Assembly (NCBI RefSeq): GCF_000716435.1
Contig: NZ_JNWO01000008.1
Span: forward strand, 372,001 to 436,000
Reading direction: 5' to 3'
Source: Streptomyces xylophagus
GTDB taxonomy: Bacteria; Actinomycetota; Actinomycetes; Streptomycetales; Streptomycetaceae
Length of the DNA stretch: 64,000 nt
The position numbers were made by a program, and so were the translations under genes. The notes below the pieces were generated by a model. That model was not told the origin of the DNA and did not search any database. It saw only the letters and a list, made by a program, of their open reading frames with translations. This document shows, piece after piece, positions 1 through 8,221 of the stretch. How positions within the stretch are numbered: the first letter of the stretch is position 1; every line of letters starts with the position of its first letter.

Positions 1-1223
1 GTCACGTCCGCGTTCACGAGGCGGGCCAGTCCGACGGACGCGAGGTTGTCGTCCGAGGAACTCCACTGCAGCGTCGGCGTGAGCCCGCCCGTGTTGACCT
101 TGACGCCGTCGTCCAGGGCACGCCGTATGTTGTCGGCGCTCACGTCGCCGCCGCCGAGCGACTTCACGACGGCCCTGAACGCGGTGTACGCGATCCAGGT
201 GGTCTGCACCCCCGCGTCCGCCGGGTCGATGCGGTTGTCACCGAAGGCCACCTCGTTGACGGCGTTCTTCATCGGGTTCCAGCGCGCGTCGCTGGCGACC
301 GGGTACCAGCCGGTGATGTACGACCCCTCGTACGGCCCGGACTGCCCGCCCGTGGAGTTGATCTCGGTCTGGTCGACGCTGCCGAGCACGGTCGCGGTCC
401 GTACCGCGGGATAGTCCTCGCGGTCGCGCCGGAAGGAGTCCATGAAGGTGTCGGTGCGGTCCCCGAGGGAGGGCACCACGCACCCCTTCTTGCCCGAGTC
501 GCCGCTCGCGCTCTCCAGCGCGCGCGTCGACTGGTCCGAGTACTCGGTGGCGTCGTCGGCCGCGAGCTGGTCGGTCGCCGGTCCGTGCCCGCCCGCCTTG
601 AGCCCGGCGTTCAGCAGCGGGGGCAGGTCGTCGCCGGCGATGGAGTCGGGCCGGACGAGCGTGACCGGGCCGCAGGCGGGGGCGAGTTCCTTGCCGAGGC
701 CCGCCAGGAGCGCGGGCTGGCCGCCGTTGACGGGGTAGGACAGGGCGCGGGTGAACTCCTCGTTCGTCACGCCGTAGCCGCCTATGTACGGGATGCCGGC
801 GCCCTCCAGCGGGGCGAAGTACGAGTCGCTGAACTCGCTGTAGGAGCCGACGACCGCGACGACGTTCTCCTGCACGGCGAGCCGGGCGCACTTCGCGGCG
901 GACACGCTGGTGTTGTGGTCGTTGCAGGTCAGGACCTTGAGCTTGCGGCCGTTGAGACCGCCGTGCTTGTTGATCCACTTCGCGTACGCCGTCGCCATGG
1001 CGGGCATGCCGGGCTTGTTGGTCGAGTTGGTGTCCCACGGCGCCCAGGTCATCACGGTGATCGCGTCGTCCCCGGAGCCCCCCGTCGTACCGGGAATCAC
1101 TCCGCAGCCGGCCGCGAGCGACGCGCATGCCACCAGAGCGGCCGCCGAGGTGACGGATGCTCTGACGGGCCGCCGGATGATCGTGGGGAGTAAGGTGCTG
1201 CGGTTGCGCCGCCTGCCGGTCAT
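1..1223 (-). CDS. ABC transporter substrate-binding lipoprotein, branched-chain amino acid type (C-terminus cut by window edge)
   Basis: Periplasmic-binding-fold lipoprotein that probably delivers a small polar ligand to an ABC permease. Translation from the ATG at 1223 begins with Arg-rich residues and a hydrophobic stretch ending in the lipobox LAAGC, so the mature protein should be lipid-anchored at that Cys. The body reads like the Leu/Ile/Val-binding family (Peripla_BP_6): an early ITVMTWAPWDTNS strand, a NKHGGLNGRKLKV block, then the VVGSYSEF ligand-binding turn. About 407 codons are visible and the frame is open to the edge, so the last residues are missing. No permease or ATPase gene is visible beside it; the next gene is divergent. 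The ligand cannot be told from sequence. Confidence 0.85.
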   Translation of the reverse strand, partial: MTGRRRNRSTLLPTIIRRPVRASVTSAAALVACASLAAGCGVIPGTTGGSGDDAITVMTWAPWDTNSTNKPGMPAMATAYAKWINKHGGLNGRKLKVLTCNDHNTSVSAAKCARLAVQENVVAVVGSYSEFSDSYFAPLEGAGIPYIGGYGVTNEEFTRALSYPVNGGQPALLAGLGKELAPACGPVTLVRPDSIAGDDLPPLLNAGLKAGGHGPATDQLAADDATEYSDQSTRALESASGDSGKKGCVVPSLGDRTDTFMDSFRRDREDYPAVRTATVLGSVDQTEINSTGGQSGPYEGSYITGWYPVASDARWNPMKNAVNEVAFGDNRIDPADAGVQTTWIAYTAFRAVVKSLGGGDVSADNIRRALDDGVKVNTGGLTPTLQWSSSDDNLASVGLARLVNADV

Positions 1224-1340
1224 GTACACACACGCTTCCGCCACACCGCTAACCCGGGCGTGACTCGGGGTCAACAAGTGGTGACGTGGAGGTGAATTAC
1301 GGGGGGCGTTCCTGTGTGTGTGACGAGGAACGTACGATCG

Positions 1341-1841
1341 ATGACCGTGCAAGGTTCGGAGAACTCTTCCCGTCGCCCCCGTCGCTCCTCCACCATGGGC
1401 GGCATGCCACTGAACGACATGCCCTGGTGGCGCTGGCGCAGCAACGTGCGTTCCGCGCTGCACATGCTCTCGGACCCGGCGTTCCAGCAGAACGTCTGGC
1501 TGGCCGGTGTCGACGGCTACGGTGACGTCACCGACGCCGTCTACCGCCTCGTCGAGGACACCTGGCTCGACAACTGGTCCGCCGAGAAATACGTCGGCAC
1601 GATCTTCCGCGACTCCCAGGAGGCGGCCCTCGTCGACACCGCCGTCCTGCGCGTCCTGCGGATCATGCACCAGGTCGGACCGGACGCCCAGGTCGCCGCG
1701 TACGTCGACCACCAGGCGTGGCCGGAGGCGGTGCGGGCGGCACGGGACGCCCATGTGCGGATGGCGGTGAGCGACGGGGAGGACCCGGACGCGCCGCCGC
1801 GGACGCTGGAGGTTCTGCAGATCATGACGCGGTCGGCGTAG
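1341..1841 (+). CDS. Conserved actinomycete protein, SCO4402-type, function unknown
   Basis: Protein of 166 residues, or 148 if the ATG at 1395 is used. I prefer 1341 because GAGGAA sits 11 bases upstream, while no Shine-Dalgarno sequence precedes 1395. It has no signal peptide or membrane segment. The central region is unusually constrained and acidic/aromatic (DMPWWRWRSN, then DTWLDNWSAEKYVG). I recall this as a conserved Streptomyces protein next to purU (SCO4402 in S. coelicolor, with purU as SCO4403), which fits the gene order here. No enzymatic motif is evident and I assign no function. Confidence 0.75.
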   Translation: MTVQGSENSSRRPRRSSTMGGMPLNDMPWWRWRSNVRSALHMLSDPAFQQNVWLAGVDGYGDVTDAVYRLVEDTWLDNWSAEKYVGTIFRDSQEAALVDTAVLRVLRIMHQVGPDAQVAAYVDHQAWPEAVRAARDAHVRMAVSDGEDPDAPPRTLEVLQIMTRSA

Positions 1842-1960
1842 CTCGACGGCTGACGCGGTCGGCGTAGGCCGACGGTGGGTGCGTGCCGTCGGTCCGGGGC
1901 GTAGGTCCGGGTGGCGGACGCCGGTCCCTCCGATCGGGGGGATATGGGACCCTGTCCTGC

Positions 1961-2842
1961 ATGAACGCGCAGTCCACCCCAGCCGCGGCACCCGCCGACC
2001 AGTACGTCCTCACCCTGTCCTGCCCCGACAAGCAGGGCATCGTGCACGCCGTGTCGAGCTACCTCTTCATGACCGGCTGCAACATTGTGGACAGCCAGCA
2101 GTTCGGCGACCAGGACACGGGACTGTTCTTCATGCGCGTCCATTTCTCGGCGGAGCCGCCGGTGACCGTGGACAAGCTGCGCGCGAGCTTCGCGGCGATC
2201 GGTGACTCCTTCCACATGGACTGGCAGCTCAACCGGGCCGACGAGAAGATGCGCATCGTCCTCATGGTCAGCAAGTTCGGCCACTGCCTGAACGACCTGC
2301 TGTTCCGGGCGCGGATCGGTGCGCTGCCGGTGGAGATCGCGGCGGTGGTGTCCAACCACACCGACTTCGCCGAGCTGGTGGAGTCGTACCACATCCCCTT
2401 CCACCACATCCCCGTGACGAAGGACACCAAGGCCGAGGCCGAGGCGCGGGTTCTCGACCTGGTCCGCGAGGAGAACGTCGAACTCGTCGTCCTCGCCCGC
2501 TACATGCAGGTCCTCTCCGACGACCTCTGCAAGGCGCTCAGCGGCCGGATCATCAACATCCACCACTCGTTCCTGCCGAGCTTCAAGGGCGCGAAGCCGT
2601 ATCACCAGGCGCACGCACGGGGTGTGAAGCTGATCGGTGCCACGGCGCACTATGTGACGGCCGACCTCGACGAGGGCCCGATCATCGAGCAGGAGGTCGA
2701 GCGGGTGGGGCATGACGTCACCCCGGACCAGTTGGTGGCGGTCGGGCGCGATGTGGAGTGCCAGGCGCTGGCGCGGGCTGTGAAGTGGCACGCGGAGCGC
2801 CGGATTCTGCTGAACGGGCGCCGGACTGTCGTGTTCGCCTAA
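1961..2842 (+). CDS. purU: Formyltetrahydrofolate deformylase PurU
   Basis: Hydrolyses 10-formyl-tetrahydrofolate to formate and tetrahydrofolate, balancing the one-carbon pool and supplying formate for purine synthesis. The 293-residue protein has an N-terminal ACT domain (about residues 13-90, LTLSCPDKQGIVHAVSSYL) followed by a formyltransferase fold from about 100. The catalytic Asn-His-Asp set is visible as N199/H201 in NIHHSFLPSF and D237 in ADLDEGP. Length is normal for the family. The ATG at 1961 is chosen because it begins just ahead of the ACT domain; the open frame upstream has no family similarity. It converges on the anti-sigma gene across a repeat-rich spacer. Confidence 0.95.
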   Translation: MNAQSTPAAAPADQYVLTLSCPDKQGIVHAVSSYLFMTGCNIVDSQQFGDQDTGLFFMRVHFSAEPPVTVDKLRASFAAIGDSFHMDWQLNRADEKMRIVLMVSKFGHCLNDLLFRARIGALPVEIAAVVSNHTDFAELVESYHIPFHHIPVTKDTKAEAEARVLDLVREENVELVVLARYMQVLSDDLCKALSGRIINIHHSFLPSFKGAKPYHQAHARGVKLIGATAHYVTADLDEGPIIEQEVERVGHDVTPDQLVAVGRDVECQALARAVKWHAERRILLNGRRTVVFA

Positions 2843-3167
2843 GAGCTCGGGGGTTCGGGTTTTGGGGCGGCTGCGGCTGCGTGGGGGCTGGTCGCGCAGT
2901 TCCCCGCGCCCCTGGAACTGAGCCTGCGTTTCGAAGGGGAGCGGGGTTTCCGTTTCGGGGGCGGCTGCGGCTGCGTGGGGGCTGGTCGCGCAGTTCCCCG
3001 CGCCCCTTAGGTGGGACCACTGCCCGTACTCAAGGGGCGCGGGGAACTGCGCGAGCAACCACGGACTACCCGCAGCCGTCCCCGAAACCGAACCCCCCAA
3101 GGGGCGCGAGGAACTGCGCGAACGGCCCCCACTCACCCGCAGCCGCCGACGAAACCGGAACTCACCC
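2843..3167. repeat. Cluster of four Streptomyces intergenic repeats between convergent genes
   Basis: Two direct copies of the core CTGGTCGCGCAGTTCCCCGC (2888-2913 and 2982-3007, 94 bp apart) are followed by two inverted copies (about 3033-3058 and 3100-3125). The arms can pair into large stem-loops. The cluster lies between the stop codons of purU (+) and the anti-sigma gene (-), where it may end transcription from both sides. Further copies occur at 14796-14821 and 61450-61475, and a variant lies inside a gene at 10641-10695. Nothing in this stretch looks coding. Confidence 0.85.
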
Positions 3168-4655
3168 CTACATCCGGCTCAACGACGCGGTAGCGAACAG
3201 CACATCCCTGATCGCCCCCCGGTCACCGAGTTGCCCCGCAGCCGCGTCCTCCGGTGACACATGCTCCGCAGCCAGGTGGCAGAACTCGACCCCGTCCAGC
3301 GCGATATGGGCCACCTCACGCTCCGCGGAACCCACCGCCCCGAGCGAGTCGAGAGGGATCAGCCACTCACCCCCACCGTGCCCCTCGATCTCCAGCCGCA
3401 GACTCCGCCCCCCGCCCGGCGAAGCCAACCCGTGTCGCCGCCGCTCGGCCAGCACCGCGGGAAGCGTGCGCGCCGCGAGGTCGATCATCCGGTTCAGGTA
3501 GCGCGGGGACGGCGGCTCGTACGGATAGTCCACCGCGTCCGCGATGTCCTCCGCGTGCACCCAGCACTCGAAGGCCCGGTCGAGCATCGCATCGTGCAAC
3601 GGCAGCTCGAAGTCGCCGTAGGAGACGGCGAGTCTGCCGGTGGTGCCGCCGGTGAACGACACCGTGCGGACGATGTCGTGGCTCTGCTCGCGCCAGGGCG
3701 CGCGGATGGAGCGGGTCGGCGGGAAGTACGACGCCCGCCAGTACGCCTCGGTGCGCGAGGCCGGCGTCGCGGGTTTGTCCACCTCCCCGGCCAGCGGGTC
3801 GTCGAGGCCCAGCGCCGCCGCGACCAGGCCGTCGACGGTCAGCAGATGCGCGATGACCCCGGCGACGGTCGTACGGCGGCTCGTCGGGCCCTCGCCGTCG
3901 AACCAGCGCAGCCGTACGGGCGCGTGCCACTCGGCGTCGCCTATGTCCTGGAGCAGGGCGTCAAGACGCGCGGTCTCCGCGTCGTACGGCGTCGCCCACT
4001 CCGGCACCGGTATGCGCGGCGGCCGGCGGTCGAAGGAGCCGGTGAGGACGCGGGTGCGCAGACCGGGGTCGAGGTCGAGGGGCTCGACGGGGTGCAGCAG
4101 TCCTACGGCACCGCGCAGCCGCAGCGCCTCGTCCGCGCAGGCGCCGCACTCGCCGAGGTGCTCCTCGACGGCTTCCGTCTCCTCCGCCGAGCACGCGGCC
4201 AGCGCCCACGCGCCGAGCAGCGCCTTCAGCACCCGGTGCTCCAGGACCAGCGGCACGGGCCGGGACTCGGACGCGTCGAGTTCGGGCAGCGGGCGCCCGG
4301 TGTCCTCCACGGAGGCGCGGGGCATCGGGATGCGCGGCGGCTCACCGTCACCGCCCACGGAACCGCTGCTCGCGGAACCGCCACCGGGACCGCCACCGGG
4401 ACCGCCCGGCCCACCCTGCATGCCGTCGCCGTCGCCGCCGTCGTTCACCGAACCGCCGTTCCCGGAGCCATAGTTCACCCGGTGGTCGTTTCCGGAACCA
4501 CCATGCGCGGAGCCGCCGTCCTCGGAGCCACCCGGCTCACCTGGAGGACCCCCGCTCCCCGGCCCGCCCTGCACCGGCACGACCGCTGCCCCTTCCTCGG
4601 CCCCTTCGCCGTACCCCTCGTACTCCTCGGAGCCGTCGCGCTGTGCGTCGGTCAC
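3168..4655 (-). CDS. Zinc-binding anti-sigma factor with DinB/MDMPI-type C-terminal domain
   Basis: Likely inhibitor of the ECF sigma factor encoded just upstream. The GTG start at 4655 overlaps the sigma stop (GTGA), a sign of coupled translation. The first ~105 residues are a Gly/Ser/Asp-rich disordered segment. A zf-HC2/ZAS element follows, with H166, C170 and C173 in HX3CX2C spacing, the usual sigma-binding zinc motif. From about residue 218 to 370 the sequence looks like the mycothiol-dependent maleylpyruvate isomerase N-terminal (DinB-like) fold (RRTTVAGVIAHLLTVDG, then an HAEDIADAVDYPYE stretch). At 495 residues it is much longer than a simple anti-sigma, and no transmembrane helix is seen, so it should be cytoplasmic. 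A thiol or small-molecule sensing role for the C-terminal domain is inference. Confidence 0.8.
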   Translation of the reverse strand: MTDAQRDGSEEYEGYGEGAEEGAAVVPVQGGPGSGGPPGEPGGSEDGGSAHGGSGNDHRVNYGSGNGGSVNDGGDGDGMQGGPGGPGGGPGGGSASSGSVGGDGEPPRIPMPRASVEDTGRPLPELDASESRPVPLVLEHRVLKALLGAWALAACSAEETEAVEEHLGECGACADEALRLRGAVGLLHPVEPLDLDPGLRTRVLTGSFDRRPPRIPVPEWATPYDAETARLDALLQDIGDAEWHAPVRLRWFDGEGPTSRRTTVAGVIAHLLTVDGLVAAALGLDDPLAGEVDKPATPASRTEAYWRASYFPPTRSIRAPWREQSHDIVRTVSFTGGTTGRLAVSYGDFELPLHDAMLDRAFECWVHAEDIADAVDYPYEPPSPRYLNRMIDLAARTLPAVLAERRRHGLASPGGGRSLRLEIEGHGGGEWLIPLDSLGAVGSAEREVAHIALDGVEFCHLAAEHVSPEDAAAGQLGDRGAIRDVLFATASLSRM

Positions 4656-5224
4656 GCCCCACCCCCCGCTCCCGGCGGTGCGCCGGCGTCGTGGGCGGTG
4701 GACAGGAGTTGGAGGCCGAGGCGGAGGCGGCGGCGGGCCTCGTCCTCGGTGACGCCGAGGTCGACGGCGGTCTGACGGTAGTCACGGCGCTGGAAGTAGG
4801 CCAGCTCCAGGGCGGCCCGCAGCGGGGCGGGCATGGACGTGACGATGTAGTCGGCGCGGGCGGCGACGGAGGCGCGGCGGACCTTGCGCTCCAGCTCCTC
4901 GGTGGTGCCCTGGCCGCCCTGCGCGAGCGCGGCGGTCTCGGTGGCGCGCAGCCGCTGCACGGCGAGGCGGTGCGTCAGCGCGGCCACCCAGGAACGAAGG
5001 GGGCCCTGCTTGGGGTCGTACGTGTCGGGGTGTTCCCAGACGTGGGCGAAGACCTCGCGGGTGATGCCGTCGGCGGCGGTCTCGTCGCCGAGGACGCGGT
5101 GGGCGAGGGAGTGCACGAGGGAGCCGAAGCGGTCGTACAGCTCACCGAGGGCCGCCGCCTCGCCGCGGGCGAGCCGCTGCTGCATCTTGCGGTCCCAACG
5201 GGGCGGTGCGTCCTTCGTCGCCAT
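4652..5224 (-). CDS. ECF-type RNA polymerase sigma factor
   Basis: Group 4 sigma factor of 190 residues. Region 2 is seen at about residues 20-90 (ALGELYDRFGSLVHSLAHRVLGD, then EVFAHVWEHPDTYDP with the LRSWVAALTHRLAVQRLR end of region 2). Region 4 is at about 125-180 (LRAALELAYFQRRDYRQTAVDLGVTEDEARRRLRLG). The ATG at 5224 has a GAGGGGG ribosome-binding site. It is followed immediately by its presumed anti-sigma gene, with coupled translation. In S. coelicolor the matching gene is, as I recall, SCO4409. No convincing promoter for autoregulation could be picked out upstream. Confidence 0.88.
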   Translation of the reverse strand: MATKDAPPRWDRKMQQRLARGEAAALGELYDRFGSLVHSLAHRVLGDETAADGITREVFAHVWEHPDTYDPKQGPLRSWVAALTHRLAVQRLRATETAALAQGGQGTTEELERKVRRASVAARADYIVTSMPAPLRAALELAYFQRRDYRQTAVDLGVTEDEARRRLRLGLQLLSTAHDAGAPPGAGGGA

Positions 5225-5545
5225 GCGGCCCCCTCACCGTGCCTGTGCCCGAGTCAAGCGTGCGCTCACCGTCTCTTCGAATGTAGTGGGCACGTCTGAC
5301 AGCGCACCCCCCATTCTGCAATTGCACGCCCCCGGAGGGGCGCAGGTGGTAACGGATCTGCGCCTACCCTGCCCACACCCGATCGAACAGGATCGAAGGC
5401 GACCAAAACAAGCCTCTTCCGATCGTTTTCCGTTTCTGCCCCCGTGTTTCAGGGAACGGCCGCTGGGCAGCCGCGCTGCAAGGAAGCGTAGGTACGGCTT
5501 CCGTTTCCGGACGGTTTCCGGGAGTTCCGGCTAGCGAGAGGCGCG
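5225..5545. other. Intergenic region between divergent sigma-factor and STAS genes
   Basis: About 320 bases that must hold the promoters of the divergent sigma (-) and anti-anti-sigma (+) genes. GC is locally lower around 5380-5460. I see GAGAGG just before the STAS ATG and GAGGGGG before the sigma ATG, but no -35/-10 pair I would defend. No ORF with coding bias. Confidence 0.5.
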
Positions 5546-5935
5546 ATGGTGGCCTTCAAAGTGAACGACGGTGAGCGCGGCGGCTGGTCCGTGCTCCTCG
5601 TGTCCGGCGAACTGGACCTGGTGACCTCGCCGGTGCTGCGCCAGCGCGTGCACGACGTGGTGGCCGACGGTCACCACAGCCTGGTCGTGGACCTCTCCGA
5701 GGTGCTGTTCTGCGACTCCAGCGGCGTCGGCGTGCTCATCGCGGCCCGCCGGCTGATCCGGTCCTGCCAGGGACACCTGCGCCTCATCCTGCCCGCGCAG
5801 GGCGCGGTCGACGGCTCGCACGTCAACCGGGTCCTCGGCGCCCTCGGTGTGCGCCGCCTCTTCGACGTCTATCCCGATGTGATGGCGGCCACAGAAGAGG
5901 CGCCCGAGGAAGAGGCGGACCCCCTCTCGGCGTGA
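5546..5935 (+). CDS. STAS-domain anti-sigma factor antagonist
   Basis: Small SpoIIAA/RsbV-type protein of 129 residues. When dephosphorylated, such proteins bind an anti-sigma kinase and free the sigma factor. The family core is plain: VSGELDLVTSPVLRQRV, then VVDLSEVLFCDSSGVGVL with D57 and the expected phosphoacceptor S58. A short acidic tail (EEAPEEEADPLSA) follows. No partner kinase is adjacent; a HATPase_c protein at 11979-12470 is a possible but unproven partner. A GAGAGG ribosome site precedes the ATG. The stop codon lies in a tandem repeat. Confidence 0.9.
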   Translation: MVAFKVNDGERGGWSVLLVSGELDLVTSPVLRQRVHDVVADGHHSLVVDLSEVLFCDSSGVGVLIAARRLIRSCQGHLRLILPAQGAVDGSHVNRVLGALGVRRLFDVYPDVMAATEEAPEEEADPLSA

Positions 5936-5991
5936 CGCTGCGGGTTTCCGGCGCGACGCCGTGGGTTTCCCGCGTGACGCCGTTGTTTCGG
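5931..5991. repeat. Threefold tandem repeat of about 21 bp
   Basis: Three imperfect units built on CGTGACGCCGnGGGTTTCC run from 5931 to 5991 and overlap the STAS stop codon. They lie about 105 bases ahead of the EF-hand gene and could be a binding array or simple slippage product. Confidence 0.75.
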
Positions 5992-6097
5992 AATTTCCCC
6001 GGTCTTGGTACAAGCGACGTTTTCCGCTCCCGGACCCGCCCCGGCGTCGTACGCTCCAGCCAAGCGCACCCCACATGAGTAAGGCGGCCCGAAAGAC

Positions 6098-6610
6098 ATG
6101 GTCAGCACCGAGTACGAGCGACGGATCGCCGCCCGGTTCGCCACCTTCGACCAGGACGGCAACGGCTTCATCGACCGGGAGGACTTCAGCTCGGCGGCCA
6201 AGGCGCTGCTCGCGGAGTTCGGTACGGCGGCCCGCTCCGACAAGGGCCAGGCCCTGTACATCGGCGCCGAGGCGTTCTGGCAGGGCATGGCAGGCATCGC
6301 CGACCGGGACGGCGACCAGCGCGTCAGCCGCGAGGAGTTCGTGGGCGGCGCGGTCAAGCGCCTGCGCGACAACCCGGAGCGTTTCGCCGAGATCGGCCGC
6401 CCCTTCCTGCACGCGGCCCTCGACGTCGCGGACCCGGACGGCGACGGCTCGGCCACCATCGCGGACACCGTGCGCGTCCTCAAGGCCCTCGGTGTCCCCG
6501 ACGACATCGCCGCCATGGCCGCCGACGCCCTCGACACGGACAGCGACGGCAAGGTCGGCGAGGCGGAGATCATCTCCTCCTTCGCCCGCTACTTCACCGT
6601 CCCGGAATAG
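6098..6610 (+). CDS. Four-EF-hand calcium-binding protein, calerythrin-like
   Basis: Cytoplasmic calcium sensor or buffer of 170 residues. Four 12-residue loops are visible: D18-D29 (DQDGNGFIDRED), D69-E80 (DRDGDQRVSREE), D112-D123 (DPDGDGSATIAD, with Asp rather than Glu at position 12) and D146-E157 (DTDSDGKVGEAE). Spacing and length match actinomycete calerythrin/Cab proteins. No signal peptide. Its last 17 bases overlap the 3' end of the convergent ligase gene. Loop 3 lacks the bidentate Glu and probably binds calcium weakly. Confidence 0.92.
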   Translation: MVSTEYERRIAARFATFDQDGNGFIDREDFSSAAKALLAEFGTAARSDKGQALYIGAEAFWQGMAGIADRDGDQRVSREEFVGGAVKRLRDNPERFAEIGRPFLHAALDVADPDGDGSATIADTVRVLKALGVPDDIAAMAADALDTDSDGKVGEAEIISSFARYFTVPE

Positions 6611-8135
6611 CCCCGGGATCCGTCCTGGGGTCCGAATAGCGCTCCCGCAGCTTGTACTTGAGCACTTTGCGCAGCGTCTCGTTGCGCGGAAGGGCGTCCA
6701 CGATCTCCAGCTGCTCCGGCAGCTTGTGCACGGACAGCCCTTCCGCGCGCAGATAGTCCGTCACGGCGGACAGGGTCAACTCGCCCGCCCCCGGCGGCTG
6801 CTCGACCACCGCGCACACCCGCTCCCCACGCTCCACGTCCGGCAGCCCTACGACGGCCACGTCACCGACGTCCGGATGCGCGGCCAGCAGATCCTCGATC
6901 TCCTTCGCGGAGATGTTCTCGCCCTTGCGGATGATCACGTCCTTCAGCCGCCCGGTGAGGATGAGATGCCCGCTGTCGGTCACCGTCCCCAGGTCCCCGG
7001 TGCGCAGAAACCCGTCCGCGTCGAAGGCCTCGGCCGTCTGCGCCGGGTCCAAGTACCCCTGACACACGGCCTCCCCGCGCAGCCGCACCTCCCCGCCCTC
7101 GGCGATCCGTATCTCCATCCCCTCGGGCGGCCGACCCTCGGTCGTGGCGAGATTCTCGGTCGTGTCCTCCGGGTCCCCCATGGTGATCATCGGCACCTCG
7201 GTCATGCCGTATCCGTGGGTGAGTTGGACCCCCATCTCCCGTACGACGGAGTGGTAGACCTCCGGCGGCTTGGGCGCCCCGCCGCCCGCGAGCAGCCGTA
7301 GCGAGGGGATCACCTTGGTCCCCGGCTGCTTGCGTTGCTCCGCAAGGAACATGGAATAGAAGGCAGTTGAGCCGCCGGCCACCGTCACCCCGTGCTTGCG
7401 ATAGCCCTCCAGCGCGTCCGGGAGCGCGAACTGCTCGAACATCACCGCCGGGAAGCCGTACAGCAGCAGCATCACCGTGTAGTCGGGCCCCGCGATGTGC
7501 GCGTACGGGAAGGCCATCGAGCCCACGTCGTCCGCCGTCAGCCGCAGCGCGTGCGCGAGGCACGAGCCGCCCGCGATCAGTGAACGGTCCGTGTGCAGCA
7601 CGCCCTTGGGGTCGGAGGTGGTGCCGGAGGTCCAGTAGATCCAGCGGACGGAGGTGCCGTCGGCCGGCGGAGGAGGGAGTATGTCCGGCTCTCCGTCCGG
7701 GAGTTGGGCGTCGTCGTACGCCTCGAAGACCCCCCGCGCGCCGAGCCGCCGTGCCATCGCCGTGTGGTCGAAGCCGCGCCAGGTGCCGGGGACCGCGAAG
7801 TACTCCGCCTTCGACTCCCGTAGCGCGAAGCCGACTTCGCGGTCGCGGTAGAAGGGGATCACCGGCGTCTGTACGGCGCCCAGGCGGGCCAGCGCGAAGG
7901 AGAGCAGGGCCGTCTCGATACGGGTGGGCAGCTGCCAGGCGACGACCGTGCCGGGCCGTACGCCCATGCCGTACAGGCCGGCCGCCACTCGCTCCGCCCG
8001 GTCGCGCAACTCGCCGAAGCTCAGGGCGCGGTCGTCCTGGAGGAGAACCGGGCGGTCGGGGGTCAAGTCGGCGCGGCGGACGACCAGTTCCCACAGGGTG
8101 CGGGAGGAACTCAGGGAGTGCGGCGTCTCGTTCAT
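6594..8135 (-). CDS. AMP-forming acyl-CoA synthetase (ANL superfamily)
   Basis: Activates a carboxylic acid to its CoA thioester through an acyl-adenylate. 513 residues. The P-loop is YWTSGTTSDPKGV, the A5 motif HGYGMTEVPM, the A7 motif LRTGDLG, and the A8-A10 region GRLKDVIIRKGENIS through LPRNETLRKVLKYKLRERY, so the C-terminal catalytic Lys is kept. The ATG at 8135 has a strong AAGGAGGGG site, so the longer upstream frame is rejected. It is divergent from the amidohydrolase operon across two TGACG operators, which should control both sides. It is probably cytoplasmic; the acid substrate is unknown. Confidence 0.9.
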   Translation of the reverse strand: MNETPHSLSSSRTLWELVVRRADLTPDRPVLLQDDRALSFGELRDRAERVAAGLYGMGVRPGTVVAWQLPTRIETALLSFALARLGAVQTPVIPFYRDREVGFALRESKAEYFAVPGTWRGFDHTAMARRLGARGVFEAYDDAQLPDGEPDILPPPPADGTSVRWIYWTSGTTSDPKGVLHTDRSLIAGGSCLAHALRLTADDVGSMAFPYAHIAGPDYTVMLLLYGFPAVMFEQFALPDALEGYRKHGVTVAGGSTAFYSMFLAEQRKQPGTKVIPSLRLLAGGGAPKPPEVYHSVVREMGVQLTHGYGMTEVPMITMGDPEDTTENLATTEGRPPEGMEIRIAEGGEVRLRGEAVCQGYLDPAQTAEAFDADGFLRTGDLGTVTDSGHLILTGRLKDVIIRKGENISAKEIEDLLAAHPDVGDVAVVGLPDVERGERVCAVVEQPPGAGELTLSAVTDYLRAEGLSVHKLPEQLEIVDALPRNETLRKVLKYKLRERYSDPRTDPGAIPGR

Positions 8136-8150
8136 GGTCCCCCTCCTTGG

Positions 8151-8165
8151 CTGACGACTCGTCAG
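8151..8165. promoter_or_regulatory. Operator site A1, perfect core
   Basis: CTGACGACTCGTCAG is a perfect 6-3-6 inverted repeat just upstream of the ligase start. It is the first of the recurring TGACGnnnCGTCA sites. Confidence 0.85.
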
Positions 8166-8175
8166 GTGACATGCT

Positions 8176-8194
8176 ATCTGACGGGTCATCAGAT
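8176..8194. promoter_or_regulatory. Operator site A2
   Basis: ATCTGACGGGTCATCAGAT, one core mismatch, centred 27 bp from A1. A TANNNT hexamer TACCGT follows at 8198-8203 and fits as the -10 of the rightward operon; the site would then cover the -35 area. Confidence 0.85.
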
Positions 8195-8221
8195 AAGTAC
8201 CGTCCCGCCGGAGGGGAACCC

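Noticed and set aside
238..1233. 331-codon minus-strand frame over the first gene
   Set aside because: It is an Arg-rich shadow; the frame one base over gives a lipobox and a binding-protein sequence.
5290..5300. TCTGACAG near the sigma-factor promoter as a TGACG operator
   Set aside because: No matching right half-site; one half alone is expected by chance.
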